Shown piece after piece: positions 14,990 to 22,210 of a DNA stretch of 22,210 bases (positions within the stretch are counted from its first letter, which is position 1; every line of letters starts with the position of its first letter). The notes under the pieces were generated by a model, which was not told where the DNA came from, did no database searches, and saw only the letters and a list, made by a program, of their open reading frames with translations. The DNA is from JBHHYR01 sp046757585 (GTDB lineage: Bacteria; Desulfobacterota; Binatia; HRBIN30), in NCBI GenBank assembly GCA_046757585.1, contig JBHHYR010000044.1, positions 1 to 22,210 of the forward strand, written 5' to 3'. The position numbers were made by a program, and so were the translations under genes.

Positions 14990-15820
14990 TCAATCGACGC
15001 CGCCAGCGGCTCCCGTGTGGTTCCACGCGTACACGACGGACCCGAAACGGCGGCCCCGCTGCTTCAGCCGCCGCACGTCCGCGCGGGTGGGCCATGAGTA
15101 GTACCGGCCCCGCGTCCTGTCCTGAGAGCTCCTGGGGGGGGTGCCCTCTTCAATCAGGGCAATGGCGCGTAACAGCAGATCGGCACCGAGCCGGGTGCTC
15201 TTCCAGGCCAGCGAATTCACCGTCTCGCTGGGGGCGATGGGAAAGCTCTCCTCGATGAGCACGTCACCGGTGTCGAATCCAGGGTCCACCCAATGGACTG
15301 TGGCGCCGCCAGTCGTATCACCGTTCACCAGCGCCCAGAAGTACGGAAAGAGGCCACGATTTCCCGGCAATGTGGCGCCGTGGAGGTTGAGAATGCGGCC
15401 GGGATACAGTTCCATGAGCGGAGACCGAATGCGCTGGTTGAGGTAGACGGAGACGACCAGATCCGCCTGCCAAGTCCGTAACGTGGCCAACGTGGCGGCG
15501 TCATTGACATCCTTCGTCCCGATGAGCGGCACTCGGGCATCTACCGCCATTTGCGTGAGGGAGCGGAAGCGTCGCCTGCCTCCCGTGACACGAGAGAGGA
15601 CGGCCGCCGCTCGGCTCAGCATGATCTCGGCGCCCTTCCGGGCAGTAAACCCAAGCCCCGTGCGGCGTAAGATGAACCACATGCTCTGCCAGCGGTTCTT
15701 GCCCGGCACGATGACGTCCGAGCGTACGATGCCGCACACCTGCCCCGGCCGTCGCGTGAGAAGGCGGTCGATGATGAAGTTTGCCTGCGGACTTTCAAAG
15801 GTCAGGATCGCGAGTCTCAT
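14990..15820 (-). CDS. Formyltransferase, probably acting on an amino sugar nucleotide
   Basis: 276 residues from ATG 15820. The fold is that of the 10-formyltetrahydrofolate-dependent formyltransferases. The N-terminal strand is MRLAILTF, the active-site NLHGATLPGNRG (145-156) supplies Asn145 and His147, and VDPGFDTGDVL (178-188) supplies Asp183, matching the Asn/His/Asp set of GART and Fmt. FWALVNGD and the C-terminal YYSWPTRADVRRL are also typical. At 276 residues it lacks the larger C-terminal tRNA-binding domain of methionyl-tRNA formyltransferase, and it sits among glycosyltransferases, so N-formylation of an amino sugar (as for formylated O-antigen sugars) is the best guess. The open frame extends 183 nt further upstream, but the family N-terminus begins at this ATG. 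The 103 bp before it contain no other gene. Confidence 0.82.
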   Translation of the reverse strand: MRLAILTFESPQANFIIDRLLTRRPGQVCGIVRSDVIVPGKNRWQSMWFILRRTGLGFTARKGAEIMLSRAAAVLSRVTGGRRRFRSLTQMAVDARVPLIGTKDVNDAATLATLRTWQADLVVSVYLNQRIRSPLMELYPGRILNLHGATLPGNRGLFPYFWALVNGDTTGGATVHWVDPGFDTGDVLIEESFPIAPSETVNSLAWKSTRLGADLLLRAIALIEEGTPPRSSQDRTRGRYYSWPTRADVRRLKQRGRRFGSVVYAWNHTGAAGGVD

Positions 15821-15923
15821 TTGGCGGGATGCCCCGCTTCGTCTCTCGCGCGCTTTTCCAGCAAACCTCTGTACAAGTTCCATTCCCTTCGGAGCGGCTG
15901 CAGGGGCGGCCGGGTTCCGCACA

Positions 15924-17219
15924 TCAGCGTGGAAGAGGAGTGAGGCGGGCATTGTGAGCGGGCCGGCTGCGTAGCGCCACTGCCAGACAGATGCACAGAG
16001 CAACGATCAGTGCACTGGCGTTCATCGACATCAGCACCGTGACCCATGGGCTGCCGGCGTCAATGAAATTCAAGGTAGGTCGCGCCGCAAGATAGTTCGC
16101 GGCAGGTAGTCCCAATAGTGCAAGCAGGATCCACCGCAGGCGAGGCGTTGTCACACCGGCCGGCGCCCAGCGATCGCTCGCGAGCGCGACTAGGGGCAGC
16201 GCGAGCAGCAGCAGGTCGTATGCCTGATGATACGCGAACGTCAGGATCGTCAGGCATACGACGCTGTTGGAGAGTGCACGCGCCCCTGCGTCGCGCTCGC
16301 CCGCCAAGCGCCGGACGGCCAGCACGCCGAGGGCGAGAATCGTGAGGCTGATGGCACCTTCTCCAGCGAGGTGCGCGCCGTGCCCAAACAGGCGCACGAT
16401 CAACGCCACGGCATCGACACGCCCGGGGAACCGGTTCACCCCCGCGTCGGGGTTTGCCTGGAACCGCGCATAGCTCTGCTGCAGCGAGGCCACGAAAGGG
16501 CCGGGACCGCCTGCGGAATGCAGAAGTGCTGCCGTCGGGATTGCGGCCAGTAGCGCTGCGATACCCCCGCCGTAGATTACCGGCCGGGCATGCCTGCGCA
16601 CGAGCAGCAAGACCGCCAGCGGCAGCCCGTACGTCGGTTTGAGGAGCGCCAAGGCCAGTCCCAGCCCCGAGAGCCACTCCCGCTCCGCCCCGTATCGGAG
16701 GGCCAGATACGTCCCGATGACCACCGGTACGGAGACCTGTCCGAGGGCCAGATTCCAGTATCCCGGACGGCTCAGGATGAGCAGCGTGGCCAAGCCAAAG
16801 ACGCGCTTCCCCGTCGCTGGGAGGGCGCACGCCAGCAGGGTGACGTACGAAAGTGCTGCCAACAGGACGACCGTCGTCGCGAAGTACGCGACCTGCGCCA
16901 GCTCGAAGGGCAGGAACCCGAACGGGAGGTGGAGTGCCAGGATCAGCGGCGGGTACGGGGGGAAGATCTGCTCGACCGGGTAGGTGGCCATGTGACGGGC
17001 GGTGTCGTAGGGGTTATGACCCTCGAGCAAGGACACCACTGGGTAGTACACCGCGTCGCGGAAATCCCGTAACTCCAACCCCCCTCTACTGGAGCGGTAG
17101 AACAGCAAACCCGCGACCGCTAGGAAGACAGCCGCTGCCGCGAGCGTGGCGCGCAGTTCGCCGGAACCGGAGACCTGCCGCTTCGCCTGGACGGCACGTA
17201 TAGCGCCCGTTTCGGCCAT
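15924..17219 (-). CDS. GT87 (DUF2029) family membrane glycosyltransferase, copy B
   Basis: 431 residues from ATG 17219. This start forms a TAATG overlap with the stop of copy C and has GGAG 8 nt upstream, so the further 243 nt of open frame are not used. The first helix (about 24-42) is followed by RDFRDAVYYPVVSLLEGHNPYD-like sequence from residue 51. Later come HLPFGFLPFELAQVAYF, LSRPGYWNLALGQ, LLKPTYGLPLAV and AYHQAYDLLLL. It lacks the LNVPGHPxD segment that copies A and C have before the DFRD motif, so it has diverged more. As for other GT87 enzymes, a polyprenyl-phosphate sugar donor and catalysis on the outer membrane face are expected. Confidence 0.82.
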   Translation of the reverse strand: MAETGAIRAVQAKRQVSGSGELRATLAAAAVFLAVAGLLFYRSSRGGLELRDFRDAVYYPVVSLLEGHNPYDTARHMATYPVEQIFPPYPPLILALHLPFGFLPFELAQVAYFATTVVLLAALSYVTLLACALPATGKRVFGLATLLILSRPGYWNLALGQVSVPVVIGTYLALRYGAEREWLSGLGLALALLKPTYGLPLAVLLLVRRHARPVIYGGGIAALLAAIPTAALLHSAGGPGPFVASLQQSYARFQANPDAGVNRFPGRVDAVALIVRLFGHGAHLAGEGAISLTILALGVLAVRRLAGERDAGARALSNSVVCLTILTFAYHQAYDLLLLALPLVALASDRWAPAGVTTPRLRWILLALLGLPAANYLAARPTLNFIDAGSPWVTVLMSMNASALIVALCICLAVALRSRPAHNARLTPLPR

Positions 17220-18502
17220 TAGCGATTCTCCGAAAGAGAGCGAAGAGTACAGACCGATAACGCGGCGAGGAGCGCGGCGCCGTTCAACGAGGCAACTGCC
17301 GTCCACCAGATCCCAGTGATGCCGATCGTGTCGATCACCGTGGCCGACGTCAGATAATTGCCTGCGGGGAACGCCAGCAGCGCCAGCAGCGTCCAGCGCC
17401 ACATCCCCCGCTCCCGTGGGCGCGGTTTCCACCGTCCTGCCGCGAGCGCCGTCACCGGCCACGCAAGGAGCAGCAGATCGTACGCCTGATGGTAGGTACA
17501 GGTGAGCACGGTCAGACAGACGACGGCGGCCGACAGGTGCTGCGCGCGCTCGTCGCGGCCATTGTCCGCCAGGCGGTGGACGACGAACGCCCCGAGCCCC
17601 AGAATACCGAGACCGACGGCGAGCTGCACCGCCAGCGCGGGCGTCCGACCGAGCAGCCTCCCGAGCAACGCCAACGCGTCGAGACGAGAAATGCTGCTAG
17701 TCGTCTGATTGGCCGGATTGACCAGGAAAGCGGAGGAATTGACACCGAGAGAGGCAAGAAAGGGCTCCACACCTCCAGCGTTGTGCACCAGCACCGCGAC
17801 CACTCCTCCGGCCAGTATGCCACCGATCGTCCAGCCGATCCGCACCGGGCGGATGTCCCGCCGGGCCAGGAGCAGCACGGTCAGGGGGAGGCCGAAGGTA
17901 GGCTTGAGCGTACTGAGCGCTAGCCCAAGGCCGGCGAGCCAGGGGCGCGTGCGTGCCAGATGCAACGCCGCGTAAGCCCCGATGACCACCGCCACCGTGG
18001 TCTGCCCTCCCAGCAGGTTCATCTGCCCCGGGCGGCTGATCAGGAGCAGTGCGGCCAAGCCCAGAACGCGTGCGGGCGTGCTGGCGAGCCCGCACGCGTT
18101 GAGCGTGAGACGCGCCAGCACCACTGTCAGAACGAGCGTGAGCGCGTAGTAGACAGCTTCTGCCGTCCGGTAGGGGAGCAGGCCGAACGGCAGATGGATC
18201 AGGAGCGTGAGGGGCGAGTAGAGAGGAAATGAACTGCGCACCGGGTACGTGCGCGTGTATGCGGCTGCGTCGTATGGGTTGTGGCCGGCGAGGAGCGATA
18301 CAACCGGGTAGTACACGGCGTCGCGGAAATCTTGCAGCGCCCAGTGCGCGTCATGCGGGTGGCCCGGCACGTTGAGGTTCGTGATCGCACGGTACGACAG
18401 GGCACTCACGACGCACACGAATCCGGCGATTGCCACGGGCAGCAGCAGGCGCAGCGCTGGAGCAGGCGTGGCGCCTGACGCACAAGCAGCGGGGTGGCTC
18501 AC
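17219..18502 (-). CDS. GT87 (DUF2029) family membrane glycosyltransferase, copy C
   Basis: 427 residues from GTG 18502, which forms a GTGA overlap with the upstream ArnT-like gene and has GAGGAG upstream; the extra 231 nt of open frame are shadow. A helix at about 18-36 is followed by NLNVPGHPHDAHWALQDFRD (42-61) and VSLLAGHNPYD. LISRPGQMNLLGGQ, STLKPTFGLPLTV and TYHQAYDLLLLAWP follow. The C-terminal ATVIDTIGITGIWW stretch has a clear counterpart in copy A. Length and helix pattern match GT87 enzymes. Together with A and B it forms a paralogous set that could add successive residues to one glycan. Donor and linkage cannot be told from sequence. Confidence 0.83.
   Translation of the reverse strand: MSHPAACASGATPAPALRLLLPVAIAGFVCVVSALSYRAITNLNVPGHPHDAHWALQDFRDAVYYPVVSLLAGHNPYDAAAYTRTYPVRSSFPLYSPLTLLIHLPFGLLPYRTAEAVYYALTLVLTVVLARLTLNACGLASTPARVLGLAALLLISRPGQMNLLGGQTTVAVVIGAYAALHLARTRPWLAGLGLALSTLKPTFGLPLTVLLLARRDIRPVRIGWTIGGILAGGVVAVLVHNAGGVEPFLASLGVNSSAFLVNPANQTTSSISRLDALALLGRLLGRTPALAVQLAVGLGILGLGAFVVHRLADNGRDERAQHLSAAVVCLTVLTCTYHQAYDLLLLAWPVTALAAGRWKPRPRERGMWRWTLLALLAFPAGNYLTSATVIDTIGITGIWWTAVASLNGAALLAALSVCTLRSLSENR
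17227..17231 (-). promoter_or_regulatory. Ribosome binding site (GGAGA) for GT87 copy B
   Basis: The GGAG core lies 8 nt before ATG 17219, inside the last codons of copy C. It supports coupled translation through the TAATG junction. Confidence 0.7.
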
Positions 18503-20130
18503 GATGCCGCTCCTCGCCGGCTGGCAAGCATGTGCTTTGGTAACGAGCCGGAGTGGCGACCTGCCACTCGATCCTCGTTGGACAAGCCACCGGCGCTGGT
18601 CTCCTTGGTCGGCTCGAACAACCAAAGGTCGATTCCTGGCAACCGCCGGTGGTCCACAGACGTGTGGGTGTGGGACAAGCGGGACAAGCAGGAGGACGCC
18701 TGCGCGTTCCAGTCGCGCCCGACGACGAGCCACAGCCCACGGCGGTCGTTGAACGCGGCGCCTAGTGACTGGTGCTCGAAGGCGGCACCGTTACAAGTGT
18801 CAACTGGAATGACGTCGAGGCCGGGGCCGTAGTACGCCACCGCGGGGTCCACTTGGCCGACCACGGCGACGGGTAAGTGGTCCAGGCCTGTGGCTGTGAT
18901 GTAGGCTACTGCCCCTTTAGCATCCTCCTTGGCGTAGTGAGGATCCCAGTAGTAGTTGGCGAGCGACGATGCGAAGCACGCTGCCACTGCCGCGATGGCG
19001 CCCCAGCGTGCGGCGCTGCGCTTCAGGGAAAGGCAACCGAGCGCGACGAGCAGCAGGAAGGCCGGGAGTGCCACAGAGCTGTAGCGCGCCTGGTAGGTCA
19101 CGTTGCTGGCGAGTGCCACGCCGAAAGCGAGCAGAGCCGGGCCGAAGCACCAGGGCACCAGGATGATCGCGGCCAGTGGCCGCTGCACAACGCGCCGCAC
19201 GCCGAGCACGAGGAGCGGCGCGAAAACGGCGGCGAAGATGACAACGACGAGATGGCCAGCGAGGATGCTGGATAGGCTCGGGAGGGCATGCAGCTCCCCC
19301 ACGGTCGGCCCAGCCGAGTACCCGGCAGCATACGTGAAAAACGTATAGGGAAGCTCCACCCATTCGATCGGGCGCGGCGTGCCAGTAGTCAGCCCCATGG
19401 TCTTGACAATCATCCAGACCACTGGCGCGGCACCGAACAGGACGGCCACCTGCGCCAGGATGAACCGGGGAAACACCGGCGCCCTGATACGCCGGCGGTC
19501 CAGCAGCAAGACCGAAACGCCCTGGCACGCAATGACCAGGAACGACAGGACGAACGTGTACACGTTCAGCACGGTGCAGACCCAATAAGCCACCCAAGCC
19601 CGCGGCCGTCCGGTTCTCCAGGCGTCGAGCAGTGCCCAGTAGGACAGCGTCGTCAGGAAGAGCCACAACGCGTACCAACGTGCTTCTTGGCTGTACCAGA
19701 CGTGTAACGGAGACAGCGTGAGGAAGAGTCCAGCAAGCAGTGGCACCGGTGCAGGGAAAACACGCCGCGCGAATAGAAAGAGGACAAGGATCCCTCCTAC
19801 ACCCAGAACTGCCGAGGGCAGCCGCGCCGAGGCCTCGCGTGCTGCCGGCGATAGGAAAAGGTGCATCACAACCAGCGCGAGGGGAGCCTGCTCCGCGCCG
19901 TGCCAAGGGTGATGGCCCGGCCGGTAGTTCAGCACGATGTCCCCGAGGGGCTGCTCCGCGACCGCCATGGACGACACTTCGTCGATCCAGAAGCTGTCGT
20001 GGCCGAGGTGATACAGCCGCAGGGCTAGCCCCAGGGCGAGGACGAGTGCGAGCGCGATCAGCAGCCCGCGCGTCGTCCTGGACGGAGCAACCTCACGATT
20101 CGGTGACACGGGCCGTGCCATATCGGCCAT
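18499..20130 (-). CDS. ArnT/PMT-like membrane glycosyltransferase (GT39-type), second copy
   Basis: About 543 residues with a first helix (about 22-40), then HLGHDSFWIDEVSS with the acidic WIDE motif typical of PMT/ArnT-like enzymes at about 48-51. LSPLHVWYSQEARWYALWLF, the usual S-Q-E-x-R loop of this superfamily, follows. Further helices run to about residue 400 and a soluble C-terminal part of about 130 residues completes it. It should transfer a sugar from a polyprenyl-phosphate donor on the outer face of the membrane. The start is uncertain: GTG 20157 (GAGG only 3 nt away), ATG 20130 or ATG 20121; all precede the first helix. The gene lies about 60 bp after wecB and overlaps GT87 copy C by 4 nt. 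It is clearly different in sequence from the GT39-type gene at 1621-3219. Confidence 0.82.
   Translation of the reverse strand: MADMARPVSPNREVAPSRTTRGLLIALALVLALGLALRLYHLGHDSFWIDEVSSMAVAEQPLGDIVLNYRPGHHPWHGAEQAPLALVVMHLFLSPAAREASARLPSAVLGVGGILVLFLFARRVFPAPVPLLAGLFLTLSPLHVWYSQEARWYALWLFLTTLSYWALLDAWRTGRPRAWVAYWVCTVLNVYTFVLSFLVIACQGVSVLLLDRRRIRAPVFPRFILAQVAVLFGAAPVVWMIVKTMGLTTGTPRPIEWVELPYTFFTYAAGYSAGPTVGELHALPSLSSILAGHLVVVIFAAVFAPLLVLGVRRVVQRPLAAIILVPWCFGPALLAFGVALASNVTYQARYSSVALPAFLLLVALGCLSLKRSAARWGAIAAVAACFASSLANYYWDPHYAKEDAKGAVAYITATGLDHLPVAVVGQVDPAVAYYGPGLDVIPVDTCNGAAFEHQSLGAAFNDRRGLWLVVGRDWNAQASSCLSRLSHTHTSVDHRRLPGIDLWLFEPTKETSAGGLSNEDRVAGRHSGSLPKHMLASRRGAAS
18510..18515 (-). promoter_or_regulatory. 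Ribosome binding site (GAGGAG) for GT87 copy C
   Basis: GAGGAG ends 7 nt before GTG 18502, within the upstream gene, and decides this start. Confidence 0.7.
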
Positions 20131-20190
20131 CCGCAGCCACAAAGACGCTGGATTCACACCTCGGGGCCGCGAGCGAGTACCCTGGCGCGA

Positions 20191-21411
20191 CTACGCGGCG
20201 GCGCCGTTCGAAGGTTTGGGAGCGTGGGGCGCAGGTGGGGATCCTGCGGGGCGGTTGCGGTGACCGTGACCCGGACCGCACAAGGTTCTTGAGAGATGCT
20301 GTGCGATACGTGTGGCGGCGTGGCCGTCCCCGTAAGGATTATGGGCGCGCGCCATGCGTGCGTAGCGCGCCGGGTCGCGGAGCAGGCCTTCGGTCTCCGC
20401 AACGATTCGGTCGCGCGACGTACCGACGAGTCGGGCTGTTCCGGCAGCCACGCCCTCGGGACGCTCGGTGGTGTCACGCATCACAAGCACCGGTTTGCCG
20501 AGTGCCGGCGCTTCTTCCTGGATACCGCCGGAGTCTGTCAACACGAGGTAGCAGCGGCGGAGCAGGCCGACGAGATGCCAGTAGTCGAGCGGCGGCAGGA
20601 GGTGGATGCGCGGACAATTCTGCAGGGTGTGGCGCACGGGCGCCTGGACGTGCGGGTTGAGATGGACGGGATAGACCAGGTCGACGTCTGGGTTCCGTTC
20701 CGCCAATTGGCGCAGCGCCGCGCACAGCTCCATGAACGGCTTGCCGAAGCTTTCGCGGCGGTGCGCCGTGACCAGCACCATGCGTCGGGCGCCGTCGAGT
20801 CGAAGGGGCGGTGTACTTTGACGCCCGTCCAGATTTCGCACCGTCCACACCAGGGCGTCGATGATCGGGTTGCCGGTTACCGCAACCTTGTCTTTTGCGA
20901 CACCGGCCCGCACGAGGTTGTCGCGTGCCCAGTCAGTGGCAGCGAAGTGCCACTCTGCCAGCACGGTTGTGATCTGCCGATTGATCTCTTCGGGGAACGG
21001 CGCGTCCTTCCGGTAGGTGCGCAAGCCCGCCTCCACATGGCCGACGGGAATACCGGCATAGAAGGATGCGAGCGCGGCGGCGATGGTCGTGGTCGTATCG
21101 CCTTGGACCAGCACGGCCGTGGGACGAACGGCTGCTAGCACCGCCGGCAGCCCATCGAGTATGCGCGCGGCGACTGCGCTTGGTGTCTGGCCCTCGCGCA
21201 TGACGCCTAGCCGGTGGTGGGGTTGGATCCCGAAGAAGCGGAGCACCGGATCAAGCATCTCCCGATGTTGGTCGGTCACACACACCGCCGGGCGCAAGCC
21301 GTCGCCGCACGCAGCCAGCGCGCGGATGACCGGTGCCATTTTGATGGCTTCGGGGCGCGTGCCGAACACACAGAGCACGGTGCGCGTGCCACTGTCAGGG
21401 CTCACGTTCAT
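20191..21411 (-). CDS. wecB: UDP-N-acetylglucosamine 2-epimerase (non-hydrolysing)
   Basis: 406 residues from ATG 21411; it interconverts UDP-GlcNAc and UDP-ManNAc in the cytoplasm. Family motifs are all present: FGTRPEAIKMAPV (16-28), QGDTTTT (103-109, D105), HVEAGLRT (125-132, E127), PFPEEINR (138-145), TAHRRESFG (215-223, H217), DSGGIQEEAPALGKP (293-307) and RDTTERPEG (312-320). These cover the residues tied to catalysis and UDP binding in E. coli WecB. A Pro/His-rich tail of about 28 residues extends beyond the usual end. The start is chosen by the family N-terminus; the open frame runs 99 nt further from a GTG, and no clear ribosome site marks either. No ManNAc dehydrogenase (wecC) is in the window. 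It is the first gene of the operon-like run. Confidence 0.93.
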   Translation of the reverse strand: MNVSPDSGTRTVLCVFGTRPEAIKMAPVIRALAACGDGLRPAVCVTDQHREMLDPVLRFFGIQPHHRLGVMREGQTPSAVAARILDGLPAVLAAVRPTAVLVQGDTTTTIAAALASFYAGIPVGHVEAGLRTYRKDAPFPEEINRQITTVLAEWHFAATDWARDNLVRAGVAKDKVAVTGNPIIDALVWTVRNLDGRQSTPPLRLDGARRMVLVTAHRRESFGKPFMELCAALRQLAERNPDVDLVYPVHLNPHVQAPVRHTLQNCPRIHLLPPLDYWHLVGLLRRCYLVLTDSGGIQEEAPALGKPVLVMRDTTERPEGVAAGTARLVGTSRDRIVAETEGLLRDPARYARMARAHNPYGDGHAATRIAQHLSRTLCGPGHGHRNRPAGSPPAPHAPKPSNGAAA

Positions 21412-21625
21412 GGACTGTAGTCGTCCGCAACCAGCGAGGGAACGCAGGGCGTCGCGTTCATGACGAATTGTCTTACGGTATTCATGAGCCGTCGGTCCAC
21501 GCACGTACACCGAAATGTGTCGCGGGAAGGCTCAGCGCTGCGGCGACCAATATACCCCTCCTCATCTCCGGAGCTACGCAGGCCTCAACGAAGTGCGATT
21601 CCGGCAACCGTGCTCCAGCCATGAA
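21412..21625. other. Gap of 214 bp upstream of wecB
   Basis: No gene is seen between the GT4 gene end and wecB. This is the widest gap in the - strand run, so a promoter for the wecB operon may lie here. A TATATT on the - strand (21549-21554) is the only -10-like element I noticed, and it has no matching -35 at 16-18 nt. Confidence 0.3.
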
Positions 21626-22210
21626 TTAGAATTGCGGCCCCGCTGCGGCATGCATGGGAGCGCGCAGCAGCTCGCGGTACAAATCCGCGTATCGTTCCAC
21701 CGTACGGGTTATGTCGAAGTGGTCTCGGGCGCGGCGCGCCGCTCCCTGAGCAAGCCGTTGCCGCAGCGGCGGATCTGCCGCCAGGCGCATCAACGAGTCG
21801 GCCAGGGCCCGGGCCGAGTTCGGTACCACCAGTAGCCCCGAACACTCCTCCGCGACGATCTCTGGTACGCCACCGACTCTGGTTGCCACTACCGCCCGCC
21901 CGCAGGCCATCGCCTCCAGGAGGGCGTTCGGTGAACCTTCCTCGAGGGAGGGCAGAGCAAAAACGTCTAGCCCGGCATACACCGGCCGCGGATCACGCCG
22001 CAGGCCGAGAAACTTAACGTGGCCATTGCAACTGAGCTCGCGCGCACGCGTTTCCAGCTGGGAGCGTTGCGGACCGTCTCCAGCCAGCACGAGTCCCAGA
22101 GAACACCCGTGCTCACGCGCCAAGGCGACGGCTTCGATGAGGCGGTGAAACCCCTTCTCCGCTGATAATCGACCGACGCCACCGACCCGTTCCGCGGGAA
22201 GCCGACTTAC
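21626..22210 (-). CDS. GT4-family glycosyltransferase, 5' part outside window
   Basis: The C-terminal 194 residues of a GT-B fold glycosyltransferase group 1 protein; the frame stays open to the right edge, so the gene is truncated there. The visible part is the nucleotide-sugar-binding half. GRLSAEKGF is followed by LVLAGDGPQR, VKFLGLRRDP, then FALPSLEEGSPNALLEAMAC with the paired glutamates of the EX7E motif, and VGGVPEIV. It probably adds a sugar from a nucleotide donor to a lipid-linked glycan on the cytoplasmic face. It ends 214 bp before wecB on the same strand. It may belong to the same cluster but need not share its transcript. Donor unknown. Confidence 0.88.
   Translation of the reverse strand, partial: VSRLPAERVGGVGRLSAEKGFHRLIEAVALAREHGCSLGLVLAGDGPQRSQLETRARELSCNGHVKFLGLRRDPRPVYAGLDVFALPSLEEGSPNALLEAMACGRAVVATRVGGVPEIVAEECSGLLVVPNSARALADSLMRLAADPPLRQRLAQGAARRARDHFDITRTVERYADLYRELLRAPMHAAAGPQF

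Larger units (their letters stand above)
4465..21411 (-). other. Eleven-gene operon-like run: surface glycan assembly plus exported enzymes
   Basis: All eleven genes are co-directional. Junctions in transcription order are: about 60 bp, GTGA overlap, TAATG overlap, 103 bp, 22 bp, GTGA overlap, about 10-bp overlap, ATGA overlap, 24 bp and 10 bp. No terminator-like hairpin with a T-run was noticed between them. An internal promoter in the 103-bp gap before the formyltransferase cannot be ruled out. Confidence 0.6.

Noticed and set aside
17220..17462. Upstream extension of the GT87 copy B frame (and similarly 18503-18733 for copy C, 15821-16003 for the formyltransferase)
   Set aside because: These extensions lie mostly in neighbouring genes or lack family sequence, and good internal starts exist.

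Overview
The window is high-GC, gene-dense bacterial DNA. It reads like an uncultured soil or sediment lineage of the broad Deltaproteobacteria/Myxococcota/Binatota type. The pointers are a myxobacterial-type cysteine repeat (CGNG...EQCDDGN), long Thr/Pro-rich stalks in secreted proteins, FG-GAP-like repeats, many GTG/TTG starts and a dispersed CCCCCTTT/AAAGGGGG intergenic palindrome. The taxonomic call is an inference from style. No rRNA, tRNA, CRISPR array, transposase or phage gene was seen.

Left part (1-4464): the window opens inside a + strand gene for a surface protein with a Thr/Pro stalk, encoded by a 162-bp tandem repeat, and six FG-GAP/VCBS-like repeats. Its 3' end overlaps by 17 nt the 3' end of a - strand ArnT/PMT-type (GT39-like) membrane glycosyltransferase. 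A small + strand membrane protein of unknown function follows. The next 430 bp carry no gene but hold a 65-bp tandem repeat and a MITE-like fold-back built on the C-run/G-run palindrome.

Right part (4465-22210): eleven consecutive - strand genes, from 21411 down to 4465, are spaced like one operon. A twelfth - strand gene, a GT4 glycosyltransferase, runs off the right edge. In transcription order they are: UDP-GlcNAc 2-epimerase (wecB); an ArnT-like glycosyltransferase; GT87 (DUF2029) glycosyltransferases C and B; a formyltransferase; GT87 A; a 1413-residue secreted beta-propeller protein of the PQQ sugar dehydrogenase-like family with PKD, cysteine-repeat, duplicated discoidin-like and LamG-like modules; an SGNH hydrolase; a secreted, C-terminally anchored nucleoside hydrolase-like protein; a Tat-exported small subunit; and its GMC flavoprotein dehydrogenase partner. 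Several junctions are GTGA, ATGA or TAATG overlaps, which fix the true starts and argue for coupled translation.

Taken together, the sugar-nucleotide enzyme, polyprenyl-phosphate-sugar-dependent glycosyltransferases and formyltransferase look like cell-surface glycan assembly. What is unusual is their joining in one transcription unit to a set of exported enzymes: propeller dehydrogenase, SGNH hydrolase, nucleoside hydrolase and Tat/GMC dehydrogenase. This is the best candidate for an undescribed system here. The functional link is inference; the gene order and overlaps are seen directly.
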